The notes under the pieces were generated by a model that saw nothing but the letters and a program-made list of their open reading frames with translations, searched no databases and was not told the DNA's origin. A DNA stretch of 64,000 bases from contig JAPFFF010000029.1 in the NCBI GenBank assembly GCA_039105265.1, forward strand, positions 806,001 to 870,000. Reading direction: 5' to 3'. How positions within the stretch are numbered: the stretch's first letter is position 1; each line of letters begins with the position of its first letter. The DNA is from Tritrichomonas musculus. Its lineage: Eukaryota > Parabasalia > Tritrichomonadida > Tritrichomonadidae. This document shows positions 9,563-20,837 of the stretch, piece after piece. The position numbers were made by a program, and so were the translations under genes.

Positions 9563-11784
9563 TTCGGATTATAAAATTTTGATTTTTAAACGATCTCAAA
9601 AAAACGTTTTTTTGTGTATGAGACTAGATTTTTTAATAACCGATTTTTAATTGAAAATATAATTTGTAAAATATACAAAATCAATTTTATATATTATTGA
9701 ATATTTTGATTTGTACTAGCTTATTACATTTAAAAATAAATTATTAATATTACTAATATAATATTAGAAATAATTTGAAAATATTATGGAAAATTATATC
9801 AATTGAACAAATTATCCAAAACTTTATTCTTATCTGAATTAAATATTAATATTTATTTTATAGCTATTATATTTCAACAATACATATGAGTTGATAAATC
9901 TGTGCTAAAATTTAAAAATCTCTTTTTTAATAGAAGTAATCGACAAAATAAGAAGCATTTCTTAATTTTACTATAATTTAATGTATAATAAGATTTTTAA
10001 CTCATCTATATCATACATGTGTACTCATTATATAGTAATAAAACTGTTTTTTACATAAAAATTCAAACTTGGAATAAATTAAAGAATTAAATAATTATAA
10101 TAAAAGCTAAAAATCTGAAGTAAATATGTAAAATGAATAAAAATGGTCTTAATATATCATTATTTTGAGGTTGATTAGAAAACTATAGGTTAGTGAAAAA
10201 TAATATAATATTCTTAATAATAGCCATATTTCTTTTTTTTTCACTCAAAAAGATACCATATATCATTTCCACTTTGGAGTGAATAATATAATGGTAATAA
10301 TGATATTATCTTAATTATTTACTGGAACGTTTTAGAAGGCATTTACATTCCCCTCTCAAATAATTGAGTTTAATTTGAAAGGGGGATTCAAATTTCAGAA
10401 TTTTTGAGCGGTTTCTCAAAACCTTATATGAGACCATTTTTGAAAAAAATTCAGAGGAGGGTCAACTAATTGAATGGGAAATTTTTTCTCATTGTTTTCC
10501 TTTTTTTGCGTTATGTAATTAATAAATTCTAAATTTTATTTTATTTATAAATAATACAAAAATAATTATATATAAATATTACTTTTATGATTTGATTAAG
10601 GGCAATCGATGAAAATTGGAGAATCTAAATTTCAAATAATTCAAGATAGATCAAATGATGATTTGAAAGTATCCGCTAATATAATTAGAATAAACCATGC
10701 GAGATTCAATATTTTTACAAAATGGCTGAGATATAACCAGTTTTTTGAAATAATTACTGATGCTATTAAATCAAACATTGCCACAAATTCAACACACCAA
10801 ATCATTCGAAAACAATATTTTAGATATATATGCGTATAATAAATCTATTTATTCGACTAAATCTCAAATCCCAACTACCAATATTTTATTAGAGTCATAA
10901 TAAGTTACACTCGATCATTAGTTTTATGCATACTATCAAGCAAATATATAAATTGATTTAAAATACCGTATGAGTAATTATTTTTTATATCTATATATAT
11001 GATTAAATATGCAAGAATATTTAAAAAATATTAATATCCCATCAAGAAAAATTTGTAAATCTAATATACTAAAATTTGAAAAGAAAAAATTGAGAGAAAA
11101 AAATATTTGAATATGCATTCAAATTAGACTAATATGGAATAAAACATTTTTATCTCAATAATATAAATAAATTATAGAGATATTTTAGATAGAAAAACTA
11201 TTATATATTATATTAAATATTATGTGTACTTATGAAAAATCCAAACCAATTATACTATGAGTTTTTTGATAAAAAAAAGTTGACTCTCCTCTAAAAATAC
11301 AATAACTCTGAATCCTTTTTAAAAGAAGCTTTACAAGGTTTAATATACGGCTTCATTTTTGGACCAAGATTAGTAAAAACGATCAAAATTTTCAAAATTC
11401 TTTTCATTGCATAAAATTTAATACATACTAAAGAAGTGAAAGCAAAAAAGAGTATAATGACATTATTTTTTAATAAATAATTTATTTTATTAAGCTCTCT
11501 TTGTTTTTTTGGTATAAAAATGTATTTTGGACCAAATAATCTAAGAAAGTGATTTAATGATGCGCGCAATCTAGTGTTTTAATTGATTAGTTGGTAATAT
11601 AAGCATTTGCGCTTCGTTTGATTCATCTTTTTGAACAAGATATTTAAAAATAATTTACATTTGCTATAAACTTAATTAGCTTAGTTATTATATAAGCAAG
11701 CCAGTACTTCTAATATTTAGGCAAATAATAAATACTTGCGCAAATATAAATCTTTCGAAAATGATTCTTTTTAAAAAAATTTTA
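9563..11784. other. A+T-rich intergenic DNA
   Basis: No convincing gene. Frames of 76 and 92 codons (10609-10839 +, 11291-11569 -) show no family features. A slightly more G-rich patch at 10330-10470 has runs of GGGGG and CCCC around TTTGAA/TTCAAA words but no element structure that I can define. Confidence 0.6.
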
Positions 11785-11786
11785 TA

Positions 11787-11829
11787 TAGTTGGTGGACAT
11801 AATTATGTTTTTGGGACATAATCATGTTT
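11787..11829 (+). repeat. left terminal inverted repeat of the 11787-13248 element
   Basis: 43 bp, containing two direct GACATAAT(T/C)ATG boxes; pairs with 13206-13248. Confidence 0.8.
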
Positions 11830-13205
11830 GCTCAACTTTTTGAATGGTACACAAAAATAAAACACATTTTTCTCAATACTTTTTAAAGATAATTTGATAA
11901 TATTATATACTTTATTAATGTATTTTATGTACATCATTATTTAATTAAATGAGCTATTATATTTGTGATTTATATGAAATTTTGCCATTAATGTAAAAAA
12001 AAGTCAAAATGCTTATTTTATTCTCAATAATTGAAACTTGGGATTTAATAATAACATCATTAATTCATAATCAGTAATGATATAATTTTGTCAGATAATT
12101 GATATCTAAAAACTTTCATATAAGAAAATTTTGATGCACAAAATATAGTTGAAAATCATATCACTTTTTTGTTTTTTTCCAATAAAAAATAAAAACTTTT
12201 AAATTTTTATTTAAATATTTGATATAATGCAAATAGTATAATGATATTGAAAGAATAAAATTGGCTGTTCTACTCAAGATTTAATACCTTAATGAAAAAG
12301 AGTAACTTCTGAAATAACTTAAAAAGACTTTCAATTTTAGACTTTGAGAAATTATTTTCATTATTTTAATAGTTCTTCTATACTTGCCTAATATTTATTG
12401 ATTAATTGCTATTTTAATGCTATTATAATAGAAAAAATAAAAAAGTGAAATGTATATATTTCTTAGAAAAACCTGAAATCTCGATGGGCAACAATGATTT
12501 TTAGAGGATTAATAATATATTTCATTGTATGTGTTATCAAATAATGTAATTCTGAAATCATATCAATTATGAATGAGTGATTTATGAATGATTTTGAATG
12601 AAAAAAAGAAAAATGAAATTTTTCCAAGATTGATTCTTTTTCAACCATATTATTATATTTAATATATTATATGCATCATATAGATGATTAATACTGCATC
12701 TAATTTGAAATAAAATAAACTCATTTTTCAAAATTTGTAATTTTGTATGAATGATTTTTGTCATATTTTGAAAACACTTTTTCTTTTTATATAATTATTG
12801 TTTCAATAAATTTTTTTCTAAAATATAATATATACATTATATTCTAAAATAATAACTATGTTAGAGCAAATTAAAACAACCTTTTTTTTATGGTAAAAGA
12901 ATGAAATGTGACATGAAATGAGTTTTTTGAGTAGTGAAATGAAAATGAAACCATTTTTTCTAATTATCTATTTTATTTCAATAAATAATAATGATACATT
13001 TTAATTATAGATGAAAAGTAAATTATAATTTTTTTCAAATAATAAAAAAATATTCAGAAATTAAAAATTCGATATCATATTTATGATCAAATTTAGTTTG
13101 ATAAAAGTGAATGAAAATCGGGGAATAGAATGTATCCAATATGATATTAATTGTTCTACAATTGTTTTTTTAAAAGTCCAATTTGAATATATAGAAATGA
13201 TGTGA

Positions 13206-13248
13206 AAACATAATTATGTCTCCAAAACAGAATTATGTCCACCAACTA
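13206..13248 (-). repeat. right terminal inverted repeat of the 11787-13248 element
   Basis: 43 bp, inverse of the left end with four mismatches; the outer 19 bases are identical to the left copy and the differences lie further in. Confidence 0.8.
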
Positions 13249-13250
13249 TA

Positions 13251-16200
13251 TTTATTAAGGGTGTACTCCACTGATTTGAGATATTAAATGGTCATATCAT
13301 AACACTAAAAAAATGCCTGATTTTGGTTAATACAAGCAATTATTTTTAAAATATTGTAATTATTGCAAACACACAAACTATAATAAGCATTTTGGGATTA
13401 TGTAAAGCGAAAATCATGTGGAAATGCAGATGTCGATTTGATATCTTTAAAAATTTTAGTAAATACATTTTTATATGATTATTATTGTTTATTTAAATAT
13501 AATAAGAAATTAAAGTTTAAATCATAAGGCCCTCTATTAAAAATAAAGATTTTAAAAAATATTAAAATATACGTTAGATAGTTATCTATTTTTAGAAGGT
13601 AATGTTAACCAAAATCATAAACGTACGAAAAATTAAAAAATCGCTGCAAACTTTTTTGTGATGAATAAAAAAAAATTAGATTCAATTTATCATATTTACC
13701 ATCACTTCAACGACAAATATCACGTTCGTTCTCGTAAAATCACACAAAAAAAAAGATATCAAATATTGATGCTGAAAACTTTTTTTGATAAAACTTTGTA
13801 AATCAGCATATTTTTATATTATAATTAATTTGTTATAATTATGAGAAAATACATTAAGTAGATATTGCTGAGAAGAAAAATTTGAAAAAAAAAAAACGTA
13901 TTTTCTTTATAAGTTTTTTTATAGTTTACAAGATAGCCGCTTTTTGAGCTACGCTCAAAAAGTGTCTTTATCATTTATTTTTTCGCCAACAGGTCTTTAT
14001 CATTGCAATTGAATGAAATATTTGAATGGATATATCAGAAAAATTGAGAAGACTTGCACCCTGAACGACATGGAAAGGTTGTAATTGTGATTAAAAGATC
14101 GAAGTAATTATTTAAATAAAATAATAGATTTTGATCATTTGATAATATTGATAGAAAAACTTGATTTAGAAATTGCATGTGAATCAGGAAAGTTTAACGA
14201 AAGATTATAAAATAAAGATTTATAGCTGGCATCTGGGAAATTAGTTTTTTATCTAAAAAAAAAAAATATATTTTCTTTTATGATTCAATCAATTTATCAA
14301 TCATCCAAAATTACAATAATAGTAGTATACATTATTTCTTTTTATATAATTATAAAATCAATATCTCCTTTTCGTATCATTATAAAAATATTTTAAAAAA
14401 TGAATAAATTGAAAAATTTAATTGAAATTTATTTGGAAAAAAAAATGTATGGAAACTCTAAAAAAACGAAATAGAAATAACTAGTGGGTTTTAAATCATC
14501 ATATTTTATAATATGTTTTTATATTGAATTTTATATTATTATAATAGCCATAAAATAATATATTTAAATTTTATTGTGAGATATATGCAAAATATATAAA
14601 TTGAATAAATAAAAACTATTAAGTATTCAAAAATACGATTCAAGTAATCCATTATGTAAATCAATAAAAATTTATTATACATTGGAAATATGAATGATTA
14701 TAAAATGTTATATATATATTTATTTATTATAATTTATGTTTCGAAAAATTAAATAAGATATTTGAAATTTAAACTCTGATTTTAATTTCAATAAAATGTT
14801 ATTAATTTTTTTGAATGATTACATACAATAATTTGAGAAAATAAAAATCTATCATTATTTTCATTAATAATGAGAAATTAAAATAGCTCATACAATTATT
14901 TATGAATGCTTTATCAAAATATTTTTATACCTTTGAATTATGGATGAGTTTTTAATTTTGAATGCATTTGGAGATTTATAATTATATATGTATTTATTTG
15001 TAAATAATTTTTGTGTTTCATTATATATTTATTTTATCATATTTATATCATATATTTAATATAAATTCTATTTAAGAAATTGTTTTAATAAGATAAAAAT
15101 AAATAATCCAAATTTTATACTCACAAAATATTTGAAGAGCTTTTATGTTAAAATTTGAACAAACATAAATATCCTAAAGTAGAAACATATTTAACCTAAT
15201 TGGCTCGGTAAAACCTCATTATATTTTATATTATAAGGCATATGTTGTTTAGAGCTTGTAATAATATTCCAGTCTTTCCAGAAAATTCAGGATTTTTTGT
15301 GAGAACCAAAAAACGTGCTTATTCAAAAAAATGAATATTAAAATAAAATAGACGTTTATTTGAGAGGATTTGGTTTTCAAACATTTTTATCTTTTTTTAA
15401 TGGCTATATCAAGTTTCTTTGCCTCGATAAAAAACCATTAATTTTATTATATAATAACATATCCGAAAATTATATTAAACGGTTAAGCCAATCTCTCCAG
15501 AAAAATCACATTTTTTTTAGTCGTAAATTTATTTTATAATATCTTCATAATTTGTGAAATAATAAGTGTTATAATATACAAACTAGCATTCAAAAACAAC
15601 GCAACATATGTTAAGCAAATACAAATCCACATATATGATGGTATCATGCAGATATTCCATTTTGATGAGAAAAAATTAATTGGTCTATAAAGTTAAATAT
15701 ATATAATACATCATAAGTATGATATGAATAATCAATGTTACCGACCAATATTTACTATTTAAAAAGATAAAAATATTTCAAAAAACATTCCATACATTTG
15801 GAAAAAAAGGGTTCGACGTTTGGCGGTTATCATATTCTAAAATTATAAAAAATTAATAATAAATAATATTAACATTATCAATAACATAATGCAATTTTAA
15901 ATATGAAGCCGATTCTATTAGCCAAAATAGAGATATTTCACTAAAAAGAATAAAAACTGAAAAAGTTTAACTTTTGAAAGGGGAAAATATTTTTGAGTTC
16001 TTATCTAATTTCCTCCATTCAAAGAGATTTTGGGAATTTGTAAATATCCAAATAGGCCTTATTAAGGTATTCATTCAATTTTGTAGTATTCAAAAAGTGA
16101 CAACGAAAATACATATTTTGCGAAATATATCATTATAAATTTTAATTTTTTTTATTAAATATTCATAAAATTAATAATATCATTATATAATATATTTAAA

Positions 16201-18428
16201 TTATTGTATATCTTGCTAAAAGTAGAGATAATTTCATAAATAATCACTCAGCTAATCTTTTCAACCTGAGTTAAAATTTGAAAAATTGGCCATATTTTTT
16301 GATTTTAAAAAGATTTATTTTAAAAAATCAAAAATTCCGACGCTGGGGACTTTATTTTGGATAGATTTTTTCTTTGAATACTTTACATATTTTTACTTTT
16401 CAGAAATCTTTATTTTCTCACAATTTTACAATTGTTTATATCTTACAATCTCACAATTATTTCTTAAAAAAATGCTCAATATTCTGAAGCATATAATAAT
16501 TTCATAGAATTGATCTCAATTTTCTGATGATTCAAATATTTCATAAAAAATAAATTCAATTTAATAAATTAACTAAAAAATATATCTTATATTTTAAATT
16601 GGATTTTCCTCATATTTGCTATAATATTTATACAAAACATCATTTTTTTTCTAAACTTATCAAATTGTAAAATTTTCATTCAAAAAGAAAAATTAGTTTA
16701 TTTTTATATCATACGTCAATTTTACCATTATATTTAGTAAATAAATTTTTTATCATCATATATTTTATTATATTATAATATGATAAAATATACTGCTTTT
16801 GTTCAACCTTAATATGGTCTATCCAAATATATAAATATTTTATAACCTTCATATCATATATTCTTTTTTCATAATTTTATTTACATATTTTGAATTAATT
16901 AAAAAGTAATTAATTGAATATCATTTAAGATAATATTATTTATGAAAAATAAAATTGAATTAATACGTTATTATAATTAATTCTCAATTGTGATATACAA
17001 ATAAACTGAGTTAAAATGTAAAAATATATTTTATAATAATATAAATGTGATTTATAATATATATAATAAATATATTATCATTAATATGAGGATATTACTA
17101 ATATATTATCAAAAAAATAAGTATTTGATAATAAAAATAATTTATTTTCAAAATTCTGATATTATCAAAATAATTTTTTCAAAAACTAACATTAAATTCA
17201 ATTTTAAATTCAAAATTTTTATTAAGAAAAAAATAATAATTTCTTGAATATCAATAATATAATTTATTAACAATTATTATTATATTTCAAAGCTACATAT
17301 AAATAATGTAAATAGTAAATCATTTAAGATAATACCTCAAGTAGCATAATAAAAACACTATTTTTAATGATTTTTGGAATAAATAATGAATTTTTTAATT
17401 TTTAAGATATAATAAATGAATCCGAATTCTATTATAATATTGATATAAAAATTTATTAATTAAAAAGAATATCTAATTTTTAAGATATAATTATTTTTCA
17501 ATCAAAAAAAATTTGAGAGAGTCGACCCCTTTTTTTGGAAATTTGAATTAACCAAAAATAATAATACAAAAATTCAATTTTCAAGTAAACACTTAAAAGA
17601 TAAAATATGAAAAATAAAGTAATTTATAAAAAGGAATGAAATAATGAAGAGAAAATCGGGTCTATAATTTTGTGAGAAATATAAAATTTTTAAAACACTT
17701 TTATTTTTATATTGAAATTTTTTTTCTCATAATCAACAGAATATATCTGAGCAAACAATATATTTCAACCCCAAATATAAAATATTATTAGCCAATTAGC
17801 GTTTTTTAATATTTTTCAATACTTTACAAATGGACAACCGCTCTATTTATTTTTAATTATATAATAGATTTAATCAAATGTAATATTGACATATCGATTT
17901 AATATTAATTAAAGTTTTCTTTTAGTATAAAAGAACTATTTTTCGTGCTGATGATTGTCGAAATATGATGTCAATCAGCATGTCAAAAATAATATTTTTA
18001 AGCTTACTCTCTTTACATCTCTTCTAAATTTCAATACGGTGATGGTCATTTCACCTTAACAGGGTGCTATTTATAATTTCTCTAAAAAATATATGATTTC
18101 ATTTCATTTTTTTTGGGTAAAAATTTACAAAATTTTATAAGGTCCAATGAACCAAAAAAATAGTCCGTCCAAAGGTCCAAAAATTAAGCCATAGTTTAAT
18201 ACAATAGATAGATACCGATTGTATAAATAATTTATAAACAAATTTATCAGAATTTGGAAATCACCATTGACAAATATTAAGAAACTGAAATTTTCCTCTA
18301 AAATATCGAATAAAAATAAAATATATATGAGTAAAATTATAATTATTATTGTTCGATGAATAACTATGAAATATTTATCAAGATAAATTATAATTATTAC
18401 AACATTGAAAAAATGAAGAACTAAAACA
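13251..18428. other. A+T-rich desert without a convincing gene
   Basis: More than 5 kb dominated by A and T with many stops in all frames. Short frames at 16286-16507 and 17047-17247 are built of Ile, Phe, Lys, Asn and Tyr only, as expected from composition. A distinct hairpin lies at 13938-13964. Small, less A+T-rich patches at 14040-14090, 15180-15210, 15805-15830 and 18030-18065 match no tRNA, rRNA or known RNA pattern. A few hundred bases before 18429 presumably hold the promoter of the next gene. Confidence 0.6.
13938..13964. other. isolated perfect hairpin
   Basis: Arms CTTTTTGAGC (13940-13949) and GCTCAAAAAG (13953-13962) are perfectly complementary around a three-base loop TAC, and a G-T and a C-G pair extend the stem. 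It stands out against the surrounding A/T DNA. It is followed by two GTCTTTATCATT words at about 13964 and 13992. Function unknown: an RNA 3' end, a relic of an inserted element, or a protein site are all possible. Confidence 0.6.
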
Positions 18429-19622
18429 ATGAGTGATAGTGAAGAAAAATTAATAGAAGAAAAGCAACAGAACAAAAATAGTGAAATAACAATTTCATTG
18501 GGTCCAATCAAATTTTCCTTAAAAGACTTATTTGATTTTGTAGTTTGCATTGTTTCACTTGTTTTTTTATTATACTCATACGACATTTTTTTTCCATCAA
18601 TTGATATATTTGATCAAATTACTTTATCATTTTGGAATTCTATTAGAAAGTTAGATCATCACTTAAAACATATTTTTATATCTGCATTTTTTCCGATAGC
18701 GGAAGGCCCAATGCGTCACCCACTATGGCTATACAAAAAAAGAGCTGTTACACTCTTTAATACTTTTACTAGCCAAGAAACACTATATGTTTATACACCA
18801 GAAATAGGGAAAAAATTTCTACTTTTAAAAAATAATTTGAATTATACAGAATTATTGAACAAATCTCCAGAAGATCTTCAATTTCGTACTGTTAGTCCAA
18901 ATATCAAATTCATCACAAAATATCAAAACGCTTTTGAAATCCCCAAAATAGCAAAATACCGAAGCAAATATAAAGAAATCGCAGATAAAATGATGAGAAC
19001 TGTTAAATACCCAATCTCGACGGAAATCGGAGCAATTTGGAATTCAAAGATTGCAATAATCCAAGAAGTTATTGAAACATATGATCCACAAGCAGATATG
19101 TTTTTTTGGGTTGATATAGGTTTGATAAAAAATGATGAATTTTTCAACAGAAGTATGCCTTATATATGGCCAAGCCCCAAGCGTCTAGAAAAGATATTTT
19201 CTGATTCTGATTTAAAAGATAGAATCATATTCACAACCAGAAAAAAATGTGTTAAATTAACTTCACGATCATTACATTCTTTTAATATTAATAATCTTGA
19301 ATTTGCATATGCAGGATTATTTGGAGGACATAAAGAAGCTTTCAAAAATTTCCTTACTGAATATTGGAAATATCATGACCTTTTTTTGAAAAAGAACCAA
19401 TTTGTTTTAAGAGAAGAAAAAGTTTTTTCAGTTTACAGCATATTTAATCCAGAAAAAGTCTTTTTTTTCAATATGAAGCAGTGCAAATGCTATAATATTA
19501 TTAATTCCCTTGCTTTCACCTCTCAATATAACCTATGCAATTGCAGCAATTTTGTTAATAAATTAGATAATGATGGCAAGAATGCTTGCTTACATCAATC
19601 ATATTTAGATAGTTGGCTGTAA
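18429..19622 (+). CDS. HtrL/WlaTC-like glycosyltransferase, single-pass membrane protein
   Basis: 397 aa. A polar N-terminus (1-33) is followed by one hydrophobic segment (about 35-56, LFDFVVCIVSLVFLLYSYDIFF), which gives a type II signal anchor. The large lumenal part has the features I associate with the HtrL/YibB/WlaTC family: a conserved W.SKIAIIQEVI helix (about 205), an FFWVDIGLIKND segment (about 220-235) that would hold the metal-binding acid, and YAGLFGGH (about 295-302). Members are thought to transfer sugars in surface glycans; in trichomonads this would be in the Golgi. The last 40 residues are cysteine-rich (CKCYN, CNCSN). It converges on BUD23, with 64 bases between the stops. 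A long minus-strand frame over its 5' end (18125-18586) is a hydrophobic shadow. Confidence 0.6.
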   Translation: MSDSEEKLIEEKQQNKNSEITISLGPIKFSLKDLFDFVVCIVSLVFLLYSYDIFFPSIDIFDQITLSFWNSIRKLDHHLKHIFISAFFPIAEGPMRHPLWLYKKRAVTLFNTFTSQETLYVYTPEIGKKFLLLKNNLNYTELLNKSPEDLQFRTVSPNIKFITKYQNAFEIPKIAKYRSKYKEIADKMMRTVKYPISTEIGAIWNSKIAIIQEVIETYDPQADMFFWVDIGLIKNDEFFNRSMPYIWPSPKRLEKIFSDSDLKDRIIFTTRKKCVKLTSRSLHSFNINNLEFAYAGLFGGHKEAFKNFLTEYWKYHDLFLKKNQFVLREEKVFSVYSIFNPEKVFFFNMKQCKCYNIINSLAFTSQYNLCNCSNFVNKLDNDGKNACLHQSYLDSWL

Positions 19623-19686
19623 TTATAGAATATTTGTTTATAATAATAAAATTTATTTTACACAAAAATGTTTATATAATATATCA

Positions 19687-20511
19687 TTACACCCATCGCC
19701 TTCTTGATCTTCCAGAATACTTTGAGTCGTTTGCTGTCTTCAAACCAAGCAACCTTCTTCTTTCCTTCTTCTTTTTAATGAATTCAATTCTATTAAATCC
19801 TTTCTTTTTGTGACTATTTTGTGGTCTGAATGAATCTACATTCACACAGCCATAAGGTGTAAATTTTTCCTCAACAGAATCTGGTGAAACTCCACCAACT
19901 TCAAGAACAAGCCAATGAACCTTAGCTTTTGTAGAGTTTGGAAAATCAGTATGAATTCCACCTCCAAACCCGCATCGTGTTGCTGTTTGGTTTAATAGTT
20001 CTGCTTGCTCTGGAGTTTCAGGATGGAAGTTGAAAATTGCTTTGGCTCCGTTTCTTAAACAACCATGTAATGTTTCGAAAAAGTTCTTAAGTCGTTTTAT
20101 TGCTGGTTCTCTATCATCAAAACTTACAAAAAGCCATCTTAAAACGTCAATTCCAATGGCGGCATCAAAAACGCCAGCGCGAAATGGACATCCACGGCCA
20201 ACATCATATCTAACATATGAGTTTGCAGTAGTTAATGGTGGAACAACTTGAACTGCGTTCATCAACATTTCGGGAGCAATATCAACACCTACAAACATTT
20301 GATTTCTTTCAACTAGTAATTGACCTGAAATAGCTGTTCCACAGCCAACATCGAGAATCATTTGAGGAATTGAATTGTCAATTTCAATTAATTCAAGTGC
20401 ACGCTCTGTTAATTTTCTTTGTACATTAACATAATGAGGATTACTTGTTGCTTTATCGAGATTTTCGCCTGTATAGTAAAGATAAGCAGGTTGATCTATT
20501 TTTCCGCTCAT
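19687..20511 (-). CDS. BUD23: 18S rRNA (guanine-N7) methyltransferase BUD23
   Basis: 274 aa, the usual length. The N-terminus (PAYLYYTGENLDKATSNPHY) is close to the family start. Class I methyltransferase motifs follow: ILDVGCGTA (52-60, SAM binding), FVGVDIAPEML (about 73-83), GRGCPFRAGVFDAAIGIDVLRWL (about 105-127). A GFGGGIHTDFPNS segment follows and the C-terminus is basic (KKKKERRR, KYSGRSRRRW), as in yeast Bud23 and human WBSCR22. It methylates one guanine of 18S rRNA during small-subunit maturation in the nucleus, with Trm112 as partner in other eukaryotes. DED1, also a ribosome/translation gene, lies upstream on the same strand with 326 bases between. Confidence 0.93.
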   Translation of the reverse strand: MSGKIDQPAYLYYTGENLDKATSNPHYVNVQRKLTERALELIEIDNSIPQMILDVGCGTAISGQLLVERNQMFVGVDIAPEMLMNAVQVVPPLTTANSYVRYDVGRGCPFRAGVFDAAIGIDVLRWLFVSFDDREPAIKRLKNFFETLHGCLRNGAKAIFNFHPETPEQAELLNQTATRCGFGGGIHTDFPNSTKAKVHWLVLEVGGVSPDSVEEKFTPYGCVNVDSFRPQNSHKKKGFNRIEFIKKKKERRRLLGLKTANDSKYSGRSRRRWV

Positions 20512-20837
20512 GATTTAATACAGATTTTGATCGACCATTATATCATTCAATAAAAATTTTAAATAGTTTACTTGATAATTCTCTTTTTTTTTTTAGTATT
20601 TTGTAGACAATTCACTTAGAAACCTACCATAGTCTATCTTTATATAAGGTAATACTTGGAAATCTATTACAAATATTAGCCTAAACATAAAAACATATGT
20701 TCACATTATTCATATTATTGAAATATCAGAATAAAAATATGAATGAATCCATTTCTTACTTTATTTGAAACAATATATATATATATATATATAAAATTAA
20801 ATAATTATTTTGCTATTCAATAAAACAACAACAAACT
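20512..20837. other. intergenic region between BUD23 and DED1 with TA microsatellite
   Basis: A run of TA dinucleotides lies at about 20771-20793. The rest is A+T-rich spacer that must hold the DED1 3' end and the BUD23 promoter. No clear initiator core was found. Confidence 0.5.

Larger units (their letters stand above)
11787..13248. mobile_element. non-autonomous DNA transposon with 43-bp terminal inverted repeats
   Basis: The left end begins TAGTTGGTGGACATAATTAT and the right end is its inverse, CATAATT-type words ending in GTCCACCAACTA. I align 43 bp (11787-11829 against 13206-13248) with four mismatches. Both ends are flanked by TA (11785-11786 and 13249-13250), as after Tc1/mariner-type insertion. 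Within each repeat a GACATAATNATG word occurs twice, so the repeat has two sub-sites, as in transposons whose transposase binds two boxes. The 1.38-kb interior is A+T-rich and has no transposase frame. It would need a helper enzyme from another copy. Confidence 0.8.

Noticed and set aside
10609-10839. 76-codon plus frame in the A+T-rich region
   Set aside because: No family feature, no initiator, composition as expected by chance.
11291-11569. 92-codon minus frame
   Set aside because: Low-complexity Lys/Phe/Ile composition and no similarity to anything I know.
15805-15830. GGGTTCGACG word resembling a tRNA B box
   Set aside because: The T-stem does not pair and no A box lies at the right distance.
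18125-18586. 153-codon hydrophobic minus-strand frame
   Set aside because: Overlaps the 5' part of the glycosyltransferase gene in antisense and consists mainly of Ile, Leu and Phe from A+T-rich DNA.
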